Assembly (NCBI RefSeq): GCF_963931675.1
Contig: NZ_OZ007039.1
Location: 1,583,657 to 1,647,656, forward strand
DNA length: 64,000 bases
Direction: 5' to 3'
DNA from: an uncultured Alistipes sp.
GTDB lineage: Bacteria > Bacteroidota > Bacteroidia > Bacteroidales > Rikenellaceae
Shown: positions 1 through 11,458 of the stretch, piece by piece
Position numbering within the stretch: position 1 is the first letter of the stretch
Layout of the letters: every line of letters starts with the position of its first letter
Position numbers and translations under genes: made by a program
The notes under the pieces: model-generated
What the model saw: only the letters and a program-made list of their open reading frames with translations
What the model was told of the DNA's origin: nothing
Databases searched by the model: none

Positions 1-99
1 AAACCGCCAGATGTTGCCCAGTCCCACGGAACTTCCCGCTGCGACCAGGACGGCACTCAGTTTCCCTCCCAGCGTGGCACGATTGTGCAAATGGTTCAT
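1..99 (-). CDS. Neurotransmitter:sodium symporter (NSS) family transporter, N-terminus only
   Basis: Only the first 33 codons lie in the window. They read MNHLHNRATLGGKLSAVLVA followed by AGSSVGLGNIWRF, which is the N-terminal signature of bacterial NSS (LeuT-like) transporters: the unwound first helix with the GLGNIWRF motif that forms part of the Na+ and substrate site. Family members are inner-membrane Na+-coupled amino-acid importers with 11-12 helices; the rest of this one is outside the window. The ATG at 99 is the only plausible start. It lies downstream of folB on the same strand, with a hairpin (121-160) between them, so it is probably a separate transcript. Confidence 0.85.
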   Translation of the reverse strand, partial: MNHLHNRATLGGKLSAVLVAAGSSVGLGNIWRF

Positions 100-120
100 A
101 TTCGGACTCTTTTGTGAAAT

Positions 121-160
121 GCCGGACGGACGGGGAAGTCCAATACCCCTCCGGTCCGGC
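121..160 (-). terminator. Hairpin after folB
   Basis: An inverted repeat with outer arms GCCGGAC and GTCCGGC and an inner GGGG/CCCC helix lies between the folB stop and the NSS start. There is no clear U-run after it, so termination is likely but not certain. Confidence 0.5.
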
Positions 161-167
161 ATCCGGT

Positions 168-521
168 TTATTTTTCCAGAACGACGCTGACCCGTTCCAG
201 CTTCCCGCCCAGGGGCGGAGCCAGTTTCGAAACCGTGCATTTCACGTGCCGGACCTGCGGAAATCCGGCATGGATCGCATCGATGATGTTCATGGCGACG
301 CGTTCGATCGTGCGCTGCGTGACGGCCATCTGCTGCCTGACCACCTCGTAAACCGAGAGGTAGTTCACGGCCTTTTCGACGCTGTCCCCGGCGGCCACGT
401 CTCCCAGATCCGCGGTGATCTCCACGTCGACCGTGAAGCGGTTCCCGACCTTGCGCTCCAGTTCGTAGCAGCCGTGCAGCGCCCGAAACTCCATGCGTTG
501 CAGGACGATGCGGTACTCCAT
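168..521 (-). CDS. folB: Dihydroneopterin aldolase
   Basis: A 117-residue protein, normal for FolB. It converts 7,8-dihydroneopterin to 6-hydroxymethyl-dihydropterin and glycolaldehyde in cytosolic folate synthesis. The N-terminal LQRMEFRALHGCYELERKVG block matches the family signature (an aromatic-x-x-HG-x-x-x-x-E region), and ERVAMNIIDAI and the C-terminal VSKLAPPLGG strand fit the tunnel fold in which the last segment closes the pterin site. It starts 9 nt after the tyrS stop on the same strand, so the two are probably co-transcribed. No other folate genes are visible. Confidence 0.9.
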   Translation of the reverse strand: MEYRIVLQRMEFRALHGCYELERKVGNRFTVDVEITADLGDVAAGDSVEKAVNYLSVYEVVRQQMAVTQRTIERVAMNIIDAIHAGFPQVRHVKCTVSKLAPPLGGKLERVSVVLEK

Positions 522-530
522 ATCCCTGTT

Positions 531-1835
531 TTATTCGGCAATTACCAGATAATAGTTCTTTTTGCCGCGCTGCACGAGCAGGTACTTCCCGGCAATCAGG
601 TCGTCGGCCGTCACCGCACGCATCGGGTCGGCGATCTTCTCGCGGTTCATCGAGACGCCGCCGCCCTGGATCATCTTGCGGCACTCGCCCTTCGAGGCGA
701 AGATCTGCGTCTTCTCGGCGCAGAGGTCCACGAAGGCAACTCCCGCCTCCAGCTCCGTGCGGGCCACGCGGAACTGCGGCACGCCCTCGAAGACCTGGAG
801 GAGCGTCGCTTCGTCGAGGCGGCGCAGCGCCTCGGAGGTGGCGCCGCCGAAGAGGATGTTCGACGCCTCGACGGCCTTTTCGTACTCCTCCTTCGAGTGG
901 ATCATCGTGGTGATCTCCTGAGCCAGCCGTTTCTGCAGCACGCGCAGGTGCGGGGCGGCGTCGTGCTCGGCGATGAGAGATTCGATGGTCTCGCGGTCGA
1001 GCAGCGTGAAGATCTTGATATAGCGTTTGGCATCCTCGTCGCTGACGTTGAGCCAGAACTGGTAGAACTTGTAGGGCGACGTGTAGCGCGGGTCGAGCCA
1101 GACGTTGCCGCTCTCGGTCTTGCCGAATTTCGTGCCGTCGGCCTTCGTGATGAGCGGGCAGGTGATGGCGTAGGCTTCGGCTTCGGGGCCCAGTTTGCGG
1201 CGGATGAGCTCCGTGCCGGTGGTGATGTTGCCCCACTGGTCGGCGCCTCCGAGCTGGATCTTGCAGTTCATCGTCTGGTAGAGGTGCAGGAAGTCGTAGC
1301 CCTGGACCAGCTGGTAGGTGAATTCGGTGAACGACATGCCGTCACCCTCGCCGTTGAAGCGCTTCTTGACCGAATCCTTGGCCATCATGTAGTTGACGGT
1401 GATGCACTTGCCGATGTCGCGGATGAAATCCAGGAACGTGAATTCCTTCATCCAGTCGTAGTTGTTGACCATGCGGGCGGCGTTCGGGGCGTCGGAGTCG
1501 AAGTCGAGGAGTTTCGCCAGCTGGGCCTTGATGGCCTCCTGGTTGTGCCGCAGGGTGGCTTCGTCGAGCAGGTTGCGCTCCTGGGACTTGCCCGAGGGGT
1601 CGCCGATCATGCCCGTCGCACCGCCCACGAGGGCCAGCGGGCGGTGTCCGCACATCTGGAAGTGCTTGAGGATCATCACACCCACGAGGTGCCCGATATG
1701 GAGCGAGTCGGCCGTGGGGTCGATACCCAGGTAGGCCGTCGTCATCTCTTTCTGCAGTTGTTCTTCGGCGCCGGGCATGATCGTGTGGATCATGCCGCGC
1801 CATTCGAGTTCTTCGATAAAGTTTTTCGTCGCCAT
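531..1835 (-). CDS. tyrS: Tyrosyl-tRNA synthetase
   Basis: 434 residues, the usual size for bacterial TyrRS-I. It charges tRNA-Tyr with tyrosine. The class I HIGH motif is seen as HIGHLVG near residue 47, and the KMSKS loop appears as KFGKT ([13 protein letters not shown], about residues 228-240). VQGYDFLHL and GGADQWGNI are the conserved tyrosine and ATP pocket segments. The last roughly 65 residues ([13 protein letters not shown] onward) are an S4-like tRNA-binding domain. It lies 75 nt after dnaX and directly before folB. Confidence 0.97.
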   Translation of the reverse strand: MATKNFIEELEWRGMIHTIMPGAEEQLQKEMTTAYLGIDPTADSLHIGHLVGVMILKHFQMCGHRPLALVGGATGMIGDPSGKSQERNLLDEATLRHNQEAIKAQLAKLLDFDSDAPNAARMVNNYDWMKEFTFLDFIRDIGKCITVNYMMAKDSVKKRFNGEGDGMSFTEFTYQLVQGYDFLHLYQTMNCKIQLGGADQWGNITTGTELIRRKLGPEAEAYAITCPLITKADGTKFGKTESGNVWLDPRYTSPYKFYQFWLNVSDEDAKRYIKIFTLLDRETIESLIAEHDAAPHLRVLQKRLAQEITTMIHSKEEYEKAVEASNILFGGATSEALRRLDEATLLQVFEGVPQFRVARTELEAGVAFVDLCAEKTQIFASKGECRKMIQGGGVSMNREKIADPMRAVTADDLIAGKYLLVQRGKKNYYLVIAE

Positions 1836-1910
1836 ATTTGTCTCTTTTTTTGTTCGTTTTCCAGGGAGGGCCCGGGGGCTCCTCCGGTTCTTGTTTTTTA
1901 TCGTTCCGTA

Positions 1911-3812
1911 TTATTCGATCTCCAGATCCAGCGCCTTGCGGAATTCGGTGAGCAGCGGATTCTTGTCGGTCATGTATTTGACCCGGTCTTCGAGTTTGAT
2001 CGGGCGGGCGGCCCGGATCTCCTCGTTGACGGTCACCTCCAGCTCCATGCTTCCCTGTATGTTGGCCAGCTCGGCGATGCGCATCAGCATGCCCGTCTTG
2101 CTCCGGAGAATCTCCTCGCGCAACTCGGCTGTCGGCACGCTCACCGCGATGGTGTTGCCGCGGAAGCTCATCTGCTCGAATGCCGGGACGAAGCGCGGGC
2201 GCCGTTCCCGGATCAGGTTCAGGATGCGTTCCCGGGCCTGTTCCAACTTGCTTTCACAGGCCGGGTCGACCGTGGCGTCGGCGGATTGCGCCGCTTCGGG
2301 TTCCGGATTCTGCTCCGTTTGCAGGGCACCGCCCGTGGTCAGCAGTTCGGAGAGCGAGGTCCCCGAGATCAGCGGTTTGCGGTGCAGGGGCGTTGCCGGA
2401 CGCGGTGTCCGGGCCGGGGCTGCTTCGGCATTCGGGCCCGTTGCGACGGGTGTTGCAGCCGGAGCTGTTGCCGACTGAGTGGCTGTCAGGGCCGGATTCG
2501 CAACGTTGGTCGGAGCCGACGCCGTCGGATTCGGCATCTGGGCTGCCTGGACGGCTGGACCTGCCGCTGCCTGTGTCGCCGTTGCTGCCTGTGTCGCCGT
2601 TGCTGCCTGTGTCGCCGGAGCTGCCGCCGCTGTCGGTTGCGTTGCCGGTTGCGTTGCCGCCGGTCGGGCCATCAGCTTGGGAAGCTGAGGCTCTTCGCAG
2701 GATGTCAGGTCGTTATTTTTTTTTTGGCCGAGTCCTGAGATCTTCATCAGGCCCAGCTCCACGAGCAACCGTTGGTTCGACGATTGCCGTATTTTTCCGT
2801 CGAGGTCCGTCAGCAGGGCGATCGCCCCGAAGAGGAAGTCGACACCGCAGGCCTCCGCCTGCACGCGGTATCGTTCGAGCAGCGTGCCGGTCATCTCGAT
2901 CAGTCGCAGCGTCTCGGGGCGTTTGGCCATCAGCAGGTCGCGCAGGTGGCGGTTCAGCCCTGCCATGAAGGTCTGGCCCGAGAATCCTTTCGAAAGCACC
3001 TCGTCGAACGTCATGAGTGCTTCGGCGTAGTTGCCCGCCAGGAGCGTCTCCGTGATGCCGAAGTAGGTGTCGTAATCCAGCACGTTGAGTGTCTGGGCCA
3101 CGTGGCGGTAGTCGAGCGTCGTGCCGCAGAACGACACGGCCTTGTCGAACATCGACAGGGCGTCGCGCATTCCGCCGTCGGCCTTCTGCGAGATGAGGTT
3201 CAACGACTCCTCGTCGGCCGTGATTCCCTCCTGTGCGGCGATGTATTTCAGGTATTCGACCGAATCCTCGACTCGGATGCGGTTGAAGTCGTAGATCTGG
3301 CAGCGCGAGAGTATCGTCGGCAGGATCTTGTGCTTCTCGGTGGTGGCGAGGATGAAGATTGCATGGGCGGGCGGCTCTTCGAGGGTCTTCAGGAAGGCGT
3401 TGAAGGCCGCGGCCGAGAGCATGTGCACCTCGTCGATGATGAACACGGAGTAGCGTCCCACCTGCGGGATGATGCGCACCTGTTCGATGAGCGAGCGGAT
3501 GTCCTCCACGGAGTTGTTCGACGCGGCGTCGAGTTCGTGGATGTTGAGCGAGCGTCCCTCGTTGAACGAACGGCACGATTCGCACTCGTTGCAGGCTTCG
3601 GCGCCGTGGGGCTGCAGGCAGTTGATGGCCTTGGCGAAGATTCGCGCGCAGGTTGTTTTCCCGACGCCGCGGGGCCCGCAGAAGAGATAGGCATGGGCCA
3701 GTTGTCCGCGCTCGATGGCATTCTGGAGCGTGGAGGTGATATGCTTCTGCCCGACGACCGAACGGAAGGTCGCAGGACGGTATTTGCGTGCGCTGACGAT
3801 GAAATCACTCAT
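1911..3812 (-). CDS. dnaX: DNA polymerase III subunit gamma/tau
   Basis: A 633-residue clamp-loader ATPase. The AAA+ module has Walker A GPRGVGKT (about residue 46), a zinc-binding Cys cluster (CLQPHGAEACNECESC), Walker B DEVHML and the sensor/arginine-finger stretch TILSRCQIYDF. Domains I-III end near residue 365. A low-complexity Ala/Thr/Gln/Pro linker (about 375-460) and a tau-specific C-terminus (about 510-633) follow. At the domain III/linker border the coding strand has ten As in a row (2716-2725), giving Q-K-K-N-N. In the -1 frame a TAA follows at once, so a short gamma form of about 366 residues is likely. The start MSDFIVSARKYRP matches the family N-terminus. Confidence 0.97.
   Translation of the reverse strand: MSDFIVSARKYRPATFRSVVGQKHITSTLQNAIERGQLAHAYLFCGPRGVGKTTCARIFAKAINCLQPHGAEACNECESCRSFNEGRSLNIHELDAASNNSVEDIRSLIEQVRIIPQVGRYSVFIIDEVHMLSAAAFNAFLKTLEEPPAHAIFILATTEKHKILPTILSRCQIYDFNRIRVEDSVEYLKYIAAQEGITADEESLNLISQKADGGMRDALSMFDKAVSFCGTTLDYRHVAQTLNVLDYDTYFGITETLLAGNYAEALMTFDEVLSKGFSGQTFMAGLNRHLRDLLMAKRPETLRLIEMTGTLLERYRVQAEACGVDFLFGAIALLTDLDGKIRQSSNQRLLVELGLMKISGLGQKKNNDLTSCEEPQLPKLMARPAATQPATQPTAAAAPATQAATATQAATATQAAAGPAVQAAQMPNPTASAPTNVANPALTATQSATAPAATPVATGPNAEAAPARTPRPATPLHRKPLISGTSLSELLTTGGALQTEQNPEPEAAQSADATVDPACESKLEQARERILNLIRERRPRFVPAFEQMSFRGNTIAVSVPTAELREEILRSKTGMLMRIAELANIQGSMELEVTVNEEIRAARPIKLEDRVKYMTDKNPLLTEFRKALDLEIE
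2713..2726 (-). promoter_or_regulatory. dnaX A10 frameshift/slippage site with immediate -1 stop
   Basis: On the coding strand the in-frame reading is GGC CAA AAA AAA AAT AAC. A one-base backward shift, or one extra A in the mRNA, gives CAA AAA AAA AAA TAA, stopping after codon 366, just past the clamp-loader core. E. coli (ribosomal -1 shift) and Thermus (polymerase slippage on an A9 run) make gamma from dnaX at comparable sites. Activity here is inferred. Confidence 0.75.
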
Positions 3813-3819
3813 GGTAGCG

Positions 3820-3827
3820 CAAAGATA
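3820..3827 (-). promoter_or_regulatory. dnaX promoter -7 box, very close to the start codon
   Basis: TATCTTTG matches the Bacteroidetes -7 consensus TAnnTTTG. Only 7 nt separate it from the dnaX ATG (3812), so the mRNA would be leaderless or nearly so. No convincing TTTG -33 element is seen upstream, only A/T-rich sequence. Confidence 0.6.
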
Positions 3828-4044
3828 CCGATTTAAAAATTAAAAATAAAAATCGGGGATTAAAAATTTGACGGGGATTGCATGGGCTGGATTTACGGGG
3901 TGCATCGGACAAAGTGTCGCTGGCGTGTCAGCCGGGATGTGACAATTCGTGACAAAAAAACGACATTTTGACCGGTCCGGCGACTTGGCAGGCCTTTTGC
4001 TCCGTATCCGGTCGAAACACGAAACAAGTAAAAACAACACGGAT

Positions 4045-6642
<2,598 letters not shown>

Positions 6643-6684
6643 CATCCGGCATCCGACCGGTTTGCGGCCGGCCGATGAATGACG

Positions 6685-6721
6685 AAGGGTTCCATCCCAT
6701 GCGGGGCGGAACCCTTTTTTT
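6685..6721 (+). terminator. Rho-independent terminator of clpB
   Basis: AAGGGTTCC pairs with GGAACCCTT across a GC-rich loop and is followed by a run of Ts, starting about 40 nt after the clpB stop. It also sits just beyond the convergent esterase gene. Confidence 0.85.
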
Positions 6722-6741
6722 GTGGTCGGTGGACCGGCGGC

Positions 6742-7605
6742 CTATCGAACGTAGCGGCTGAAAAAGCGCCAAAGTTCCTCGCAGGTGTCCACGCCGGTCT
6801 TTTTCCACGAGTGTTTGCCGCCGAGGGTTTCGTAGAGCCATACTTCGTTGCCGTCGGTGCCGCCCGTGTAGCGGTGTGCGATGACTTGCAGTCCGTCGGC
6901 ACCTCGTGGCAGGGTGTCGATGCGGTGTTCGAGACATTTGTTTTTTGCGGCCCAGTATCCAACGGCCATCGGGATCGGAAGATAGGCGCCCCAGCCGCCT
7001 TCGCCCGTCAGGTCGCCCTCCCAACGTGTCGTGGGGTCTGCCGTTCCATGGATTTCAAACAGCGGGACGGGCTGCAATGACTTGTCCTCCCGCAGGATCG
7101 CAACCGACATGAAGCCTGCTACGGGCCCCAGGGCCGCGAAGAGATCCGGACGTTGCGCGGCGAGCAGGTAACACATGTCTCCGCCGTTCGACATGCCGGT
7201 GCAGAAGACGTTGCGGCGGCTCAATCCGTAATGCCGGTGGAGATGGCCGATCAGGTCTTCGAGGAATTGCACGTCGTCGATCGGCATCTCTGCCTGGGAC
7301 GGATAACCCACATTCCAGCCCCGTTTGCCGCGGCTGTCGCGTTCGCCCTGCGGATAGCAGACGGCGAATCCGTGGCGGTCGGCCGTTGCGTTCATTCCGA
7401 AGGCTTCGGGATTGGCATCTCCTCCGTATCCGTGCAGGACGATGACCAGCGGGGCATTGTCGGGCAGGTCGGCCGGCAGGTGCAGGCGATAGGTTCGCTC
7501 GACTCCGCCGGAACGGAGGGTTTCGGTGCGGGTCTCCTGGGCCGTGACGCCCGTGGCGCCATACAGCAGGAGCACCGTCAGCAGTGTTTTCAGCAGTGTT
7601 TTCAT
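6742..7605 (-). CDS. Secreted alpha/beta-hydrolase esterase (LpqC/PHB-depolymerase-like)
   Basis: 287 residues with a cleavable signal peptide ending near GVTAQ (residues 1-23). The oxyanion region VLHGYGG (about 56), nucleophile elbow GMSNGG (about 137), acid region EIHGTADPTT and catalytic His in GGKHSWKKT define a Ser-Asp-His esterase of the polyhydroxybutyrate depolymerase/feruloyl-esterase superfamily. In gut Bacteroidetes such enzymes usually remove aromatic or acyl esters from plant polysaccharides; the substrate here cannot be read from sequence. It follows the GT2 gene by 19 nt on the same strand. Confidence 0.8.
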   Translation of the reverse strand: MKTLLKTLLTVLLLYGATGVTAQETRTETLRSGGVERTYRLHLPADLPDNAPLVIVLHGYGGDANPEAFGMNATADRHGFAVCYPQGERDSRGKRGWNVGYPSQAEMPIDDVQFLEDLIGHLHRHYGLSRRNVFCTGMSNGGDMCYLLAAQRPDLFAALGPVAGFMSVAILREDKSLQPVPLFEIHGTADPTTRWEGDLTGEGGWGAYLPIPMAVGYWAAKNKCLEHRIDTLPRGADGLQVIAHRYTGGTDGNEVWLYETLGGKHSWKKTGVDTCEELWRFFSRYVR

Positions 7606-7624
7606 GGTTATCGAATGATGTTTT

Positions 7625-8554
7625 TCATAATCCTTTCCGGGCCAGACGCCACGCTGCGGCGTTGTAGAGGTCGAGCAGCGGGCCCCGCCACCGGACCGGC
7701 AGGCGGTTCAGCAGCTGCACCTTGTGCAGCGTGCGGCGGTAGACCCGTGTCCAGTGGAAGAAGCGGGCGGCGCGCCGGGCCTCTTCTGTCCCGCCCTTGA
7801 CGCTCTGGATCAGCGCCTTGCCCAGAGCGGCCCGGGCGATGAATTCGCGCTCCTCCTCGGGGGCCGAGGGGTCGTAAAGCTCCTCGAACGAGTAGCGGGT
7901 CCGTTCGGGGGTATAGCTGGTTGCCGAGCGGTTGGAGGCGACTTTCGAGTAGCGTGCCAGCCGTTCGGGCGAGTAGCAGACCCGGTAGCGGCGGGCGATC
8001 TTGATCCACATGTAGAGGTCCCCGGCCATCTTCATCCCTTCGGGGAAACCTCCCACGTCGTCGAAGACGGCCCGGGGAATGCAGCAGGCCGAGGGGATGG
8101 CGATGTAGCGGTGTGCCGAATCGCGGAAGAAGTTCTCGACGATGCCCCGCCGGTCGAGGCCCGGGGCGGGGAATAGGCCGTCGTGGCTGACGACCGAGAA
8201 GCCCGTGCAGTAGAGTCCGCACCCGGGAAACGCTCCGATCATCGATTCGATTTCGGCCAGAAAGCCGGGTTCCCACTCGTCGTCGGCATCCAGCAGGGCG
8301 ATGTATTCGCCCCGGGCCTCGGCGATGGCGCGGTTGCGGGCGGCACACTCCCCGGCATTGGGCTGCGGGACGAGCCGCACGAGCGGCGAGGCGGTTCCGC
8401 GGACGATTTCCGCACTGCGGTCCGTCGAACCGTCGTCGACGATGACGATTTCGTCGGGCTGGCGTGTTTGGGCCAGCACCGAACGGAGGGTCCCTTCGAT
8501 TTCGCGCTCCTTGTTGTAGAGGGGGATGATGACCGTGATGGTTGTTTGCGACAT
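7625..8554 (-). CDS. Family 2 glycosyltransferase
   Basis: 309 residues, starting at MSQTTITVIIPLYNKEREIE. The GT-A fold signatures are clear: IVDDGSTDRS (nucleotide-sugar binding), AARNRAIAEARGEYIALLDADD with the DxD metal-binding motif (about residue 90), and GDLYMWIKIARR near the acceptor/base region. It probably adds one sugar during synthesis of a surface glycan on the cytosolic face of the membrane; donor and acceptor are unknown. The next genes (Stealth, LuxE-like) support a cell-surface polysaccharide block. Confidence 0.88.
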   Translation of the reverse strand: MSQTTITVIIPLYNKEREIEGTLRSVLAQTRQPDEIVIVDDGSTDRSAEIVRGTASPLVRLVPQPNAGECAARNRAIAEARGEYIALLDADDEWEPGFLAEIESMIGAFPGCGLYCTGFSVVSHDGLFPAPGLDRRGIVENFFRDSAHRYIAIPSACCIPRAVFDDVGGFPEGMKMAGDLYMWIKIARRYRVCYSPERLARYSKVASNRSATSYTPERTRYSFEELYDPSAPEEEREFIARAALGKALIQSVKGGTEEARRAARFFHWTRVYRRTLHKVQLLNRLPVRWRGPLLDLYNAAAWRLARKGL

Positions 8555-8691
8555 CTGTTGCGCTGATTTTTCGTGAAAATACCGATCTTTTCGCTCTTTT
8601 GCAAGAAATCCCGGCCGTGAGCGGGCCTCTTTTGTCCGGAAAAGCTGCTCCGGAGCCGCCCTCTCCCTTGTTCGGGTGGAGTCTGTCCCGG

Positions 8692-9693
8692 TTACCGTTC
8701 GTAGCTTGATTTCTCCGGAAGCAACGCCTCGAATGCTGCGCAGAGCTTGCGGCAGACACCCTCGAAGTCCCGGATGGATTCGTGGTCGTTGAGACAGAGC
8801 ATCCGGCACTTCTGGCTGCGGATGGTTTCGCAGATCGGGTCGATCGTCTCTTCCGTGAGGGTCATGAGACGGCACTCCCGGAGTCCCTGCGGGTGGAACT
8901 CCCCACGGCAGAGCGTGTCGTAGCGGACAAGCCACTCGGAGAGGTCCGTCAGGTCCCGGACTGCGTGGCGGCATGTTGCGTCGAGTTGGGGCCCCCACAA
9001 CTGCCAGGCCCGATCGAATGCCGAACGCCGGTAGGGTTGGGGCATGTGCGGGTCGAAAATACCCGTAAAGAAGGACCATGGGGCCAGGGTCAGACTCTTC
9101 AACAGATTTCCGAACCCGTAGCGGAGCGAGAACCATTTGCCGAAATGACGGCGCAAAACCTCGCGTTGCCGGTGGGTGCCGTTGATGAGTTCCAGGTTGT
9201 TGTAGATGATGTGTCCCACGGAGGAGGGCTGCGGGACGCTCAGGCGTGCCATGTCACACGGAAGCCCGTTGCGGAAGAACGATTCGGGTGTGTGGGGACG
9301 GCAGAGGAAGGTGTCGTCGTTGAAGAGCACGAAATGCTCGGAGAGCCCCTCGATGCGGGCGATATTCAGTTCGATGACATTCGAATTGAAGGTCGGCAGG
9401 TACTCCGGAGGGATGTAGTCACGGTGGTTGACGATGTGCAGTTTCGGATGCGTGGTGTCGAGCCATTCGGGCAGGTGCCCCCAGGTGATGAAGTGGATGC
9501 GCCGCACCCATGGCGCGAAGCGCTCGATGCTTCGGAACCAGTAGCGCAGGGTCTGCCAGTCTCGATAGCGGATCTCCGACGTGTCGGTGTGCCCGGTGCC
9601 GGGAGTGGAGGCGAAGGCCTGCCGCCAGGCTGGATCGGCCCCGTCCACCCAGGGAATGACGAAATCGATCGCTTGTGTCTTCCTCTTTTCCAT
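8692..9693 (-). CDS. Stealth-family sugar-phosphate transferase
   Basis: 333 residues from ATG 9693 (an in-frame ATG at 9732 would add 13). Stealth conserved region 1 is IDFVIPWVDGADPAW. Region 2 covers RYRDWQTLRYWFRSIERFAPW to FVLFNDDTFL with the acidic NDD triad. Later segments (GHIIYNNLELINGTHRQ; CLNDHESI) fit regions 3 and 4. Members are D-hexose-1-phosphate transferases that build phosphodiester-linked capsular or cell-wall polymers. Its place beside a GT2 gene suggests a phosphoglycan. Confidence 0.88.
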   Translation of the reverse strand: MEKRKTQAIDFVIPWVDGADPAWRQAFASTPGTGHTDTSEIRYRDWQTLRYWFRSIERFAPWVRRIHFITWGHLPEWLDTTHPKLHIVNHRDYIPPEYLPTFNSNVIELNIARIEGLSEHFVLFNDDTFLCRPHTPESFFRNGLPCDMARLSVPQPSSVGHIIYNNLELINGTHRQREVLRRHFGKWFSLRYGFGNLLKSLTLAPWSFFTGIFDPHMPQPYRRSAFDRAWQLWGPQLDATCRHAVRDLTDLSEWLVRYDTLCRGEFHPQGLRECRLMTLTEETIDPICETIRSQKCRMLCLNDHESIRDFEGVCRKLCAAFEALLPEKSSYER

Positions 9694-9748
9694 GCTTTCA
9701 GTTTGCTCGGTTTTCCATACCCTCCCTTTCACGGGGACGCTTCCGGGT

Positions 9749-9840
9749 ATTTTTTTGTCTTTTTTTCTCCCTCACTTCACCCTTCACCCTTTACCTTTGC
9801 CCTTCTCCTTCTCAATCTCTCCTCCGCACTCTTTCTCTTC
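9749..9840. other. Strand-asymmetric pyrimidine tract between LuxE-like and Stealth genes
   Basis: About 90 bases are almost all C and T on the + strand, so the minus-strand transcript between the two genes is almost all purine. It contains short imperfect CCCTTCA-type repeats. No open frame with family signal crosses it. It may simply be a purine-rich leader. Confidence 0.5.
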
Positions 9841-9853
9841 GTTGCGGCGTCCG

Positions 9854-10825
9854 TTACTGGACCAACAGGTTGCAACCCCGGATCTCGGCGTGGTCAATGC
9901 GCCCCTCGACGACGAACGATCCGTCGTGGTCGACCCGCCCGACATCCTGCGTCTGGATGAAGGCACACGACCAGCGGTTCGCCAGGTCGACGATGTTCAG
10001 CCCGCCGCGGCTTCCGGCCGGGAGCAGATCGAAGGGGTCGTTCACGTCGCGGCACACGACCCGCATCCAGGCCGGGCAGCGGAACCGGTTCCCACCCTGG
10101 GAGTAGGCCTGTGAAGTGAGTTCCGCCATGCCGTACTCCGAATGGATGGCCTCGACGCCGAAGGCGTCGCACAGAATGCGGTGAAACTCCTCCTTGGGAA
10201 TCTCTTCGCGGTATCCCTTCATGCCGCCGGTCTCCATGACGATGGTGTCCCGCAGTTTCGGGGCATATTGTTCGGCCAGGTCCCACAGCGCATAGCTCAC
10301 GCCCAGCAGGATTTTGGGCTTCGGGTCGGCGGCCATGTCGCGCAGCAGGGCATCGTAATCATCGAGGTAGAAGCCTCCCGACCCGCAGTCGGCAATGAGC
10401 CGGTCGGCCATGTAGACGAGCGACGAACCCTTGCGGCGGAGGTAGTTCGGCAGCAGTGCGTAGAGGCTCCAGCGGGCCGGATCGCCGTAGAAGGTGCGGA
10501 ACGCCCCGCGGAATGCCCTCTCGTAGAGGGCCAGCGAGCGCATCGGATGGCGTGAAGGGGTCATGCCCGTCGTTGCCGACGAGGTGAAGACCGCTTCGGG
10601 CTCCGCATCGCCGCAGTAGACCTCGTGGCTCTTGAAGAGCTCGATCGGCAGGAACGGGATCCGTCGGAATTCGCGGACCTGCTGCGGTTCGATGCCGAGG
10701 CGTCCGAGATACTCGCGGTAGGGCGGGCACGCTGCGGCCTGGATGCGGAACAGAGCCAGGGCCGCGGTTTCGAATGCCGTTGCATCGTTTCCGGACAGGC
10801 GGAATATGTCGTCGGTGGTGATCAT
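9854..10825 (-). CDS. LuxE-like acyl-protein synthetase / acyl-CoA ligase-like protein
   Basis: 323 residues from the ATG at 10825 (MITTDDIFRLSG); the frame runs on to 10864, but a promoter box lies only 5 nt upstream of 10825, favouring this start. SSATTGMTPSRHPM is the Ser/Thr/Gly-rich AMP-binding loop; METGGMKGYREEIP and SEYGMAELTSQAYS are typical of the LuxE/phenylacetate-CoA-ligase-like family that activates acyl groups as adenylates. Bacteroidetes homologues lie in polysaccharide or lipid gene groups. The acyl substrate is unknown. Confidence 0.8.
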   Translation of the reverse strand: MITTDDIFRLSGNDATAFETAALALFRIQAAACPPYREYLGRLGIEPQQVREFRRIPFLPIELFKSHEVYCGDAEPEAVFTSSATTGMTPSRHPMRSLALYERAFRGAFRTFYGDPARWSLYALLPNYLRRKGSSLVYMADRLIADCGSGGFYLDDYDALLRDMAADPKPKILLGVSYALWDLAEQYAPKLRDTIVMETGGMKGYREEIPKEEFHRILCDAFGVEAIHSEYGMAELTSQAYSQGGNRFRCPAWMRVVCRDVNDPFDLLPAGSRGGLNIVDLANRWSCAFIQTQDVGRVDHDGSFVVEGRIDHAEIRGCNLLVQ

Positions 10826-10830
10826 CGATA

Positions 10831-10838
10831 CAAAGGTA
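10831..10838 (-). promoter_or_regulatory. Promoter -7 box for the LuxE-like gene, leaderless geometry
   Basis: TACCTTTG matches TAnnTTTG and ends 5 nt before the ATG at 10825, so transcription would start at about the start codon. Confidence 0.6.
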
Positions 10839-10933
10839 CGCAAAAAAGAGGATAAAACGGCCATCCCCGAAGGGTTCGGTGCCTCCGGGGACGGTACTTT
10901 CCATACGTTCCGGTCCGTGACCGGTGCAGCTTG

Positions 10934-11458
10934 CTACTTTTTCGACTTCGGTGCAAGCATCATGTTCATCTTCTTGCCGTCGAGCTTGGGCATCATCTCC
11001 ACCTTGGCGACATCCTCCAGATCGGTGGCGAAGCGCAGCAGCAGAATCTCGCCCTGCTCCTTGAAGACGATCGAACGCCCGCGGAAGAAGACATAAGCCT
11101 TCACCTTTGCCCCCTCCTTGAGGAAGTTCTGCGCGTGCTTGAGCTTGAAGTTGTAGTCGTGGTCGTCGGTCTGGGGCCCGAAACGGATCTCCTTGACGAC
11201 GACTTTCGTCTGGTTTGCCTTCAACTCCTTGGCCTTCTTCTTCTGCTGGTAGAGGAACTTCTGGTAGTCGGCGATGCGGCAGACGGGCGGTTCGGCCTTC
11301 GGGGAGATCTCGATCAGGTCGAGCTCCAGTTCGTCGGCCAGGCGCAGCGCGTCGCGGATCGGCATCACCTGTGCCTGAGGCACGTTGTCGCCCACCACAC
11401 GCACTTCGGGTACCGTAATCTGTTCGTTGATCCGGTGGGGATTCTCCTTTTCGGGCAA
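10934..11458 (-). CDS. infC: Translation initiation factor IF-3
   Basis: At least 174 residues. [19 protein letters not shown] opens the N-terminal domain; [18 protein letters not shown] is the family signature; the lysine-rich helix linker and C-terminal VKEIRFGPQ to [14 protein letters not shown] complete it. It binds the 30S subunit and proofreads initiator tRNA. No ATG lies in a suitable place. TTG at 11458 is used here, but the frame stays open upstream to a TAA at 11564 and contains in-frame ATC (11551) and ATA (11563). A rare AUU-type start that allows autoregulation is known for infC in other bacteria. It follows thrS; rpmI and rplT do not follow it. Confidence 0.93.
   Translation of the reverse strand: MPEKENPHRINEQITVPEVRVVGDNVPQAQVMPIRDALRLADELELDLIEISPKAEPPVCRIADYQKFLYQQKKKAKELKANQTKVVVKEIRFGPQTDDHDYNFKLKHAQNFLKEGAKVKAYVFFRGRSIVFKEQGEILLLRFATDLEDVAKVEMMPKLDGKKMNMMLAPKSKK

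Noticed and set aside
114..2738. Long plus-strand open frame of 874 codons
   Set aside because: It runs antisense through folB, tyrS and dnaX, has no family motifs, and is a GC-rich shadow of those genes.
9793..9800. Plus-strand promoter box TACCTTTG
   Set aside because: No -33 element and no plus-strand gene downstream; it lies in a pyrimidine tract where such matches arise easily.
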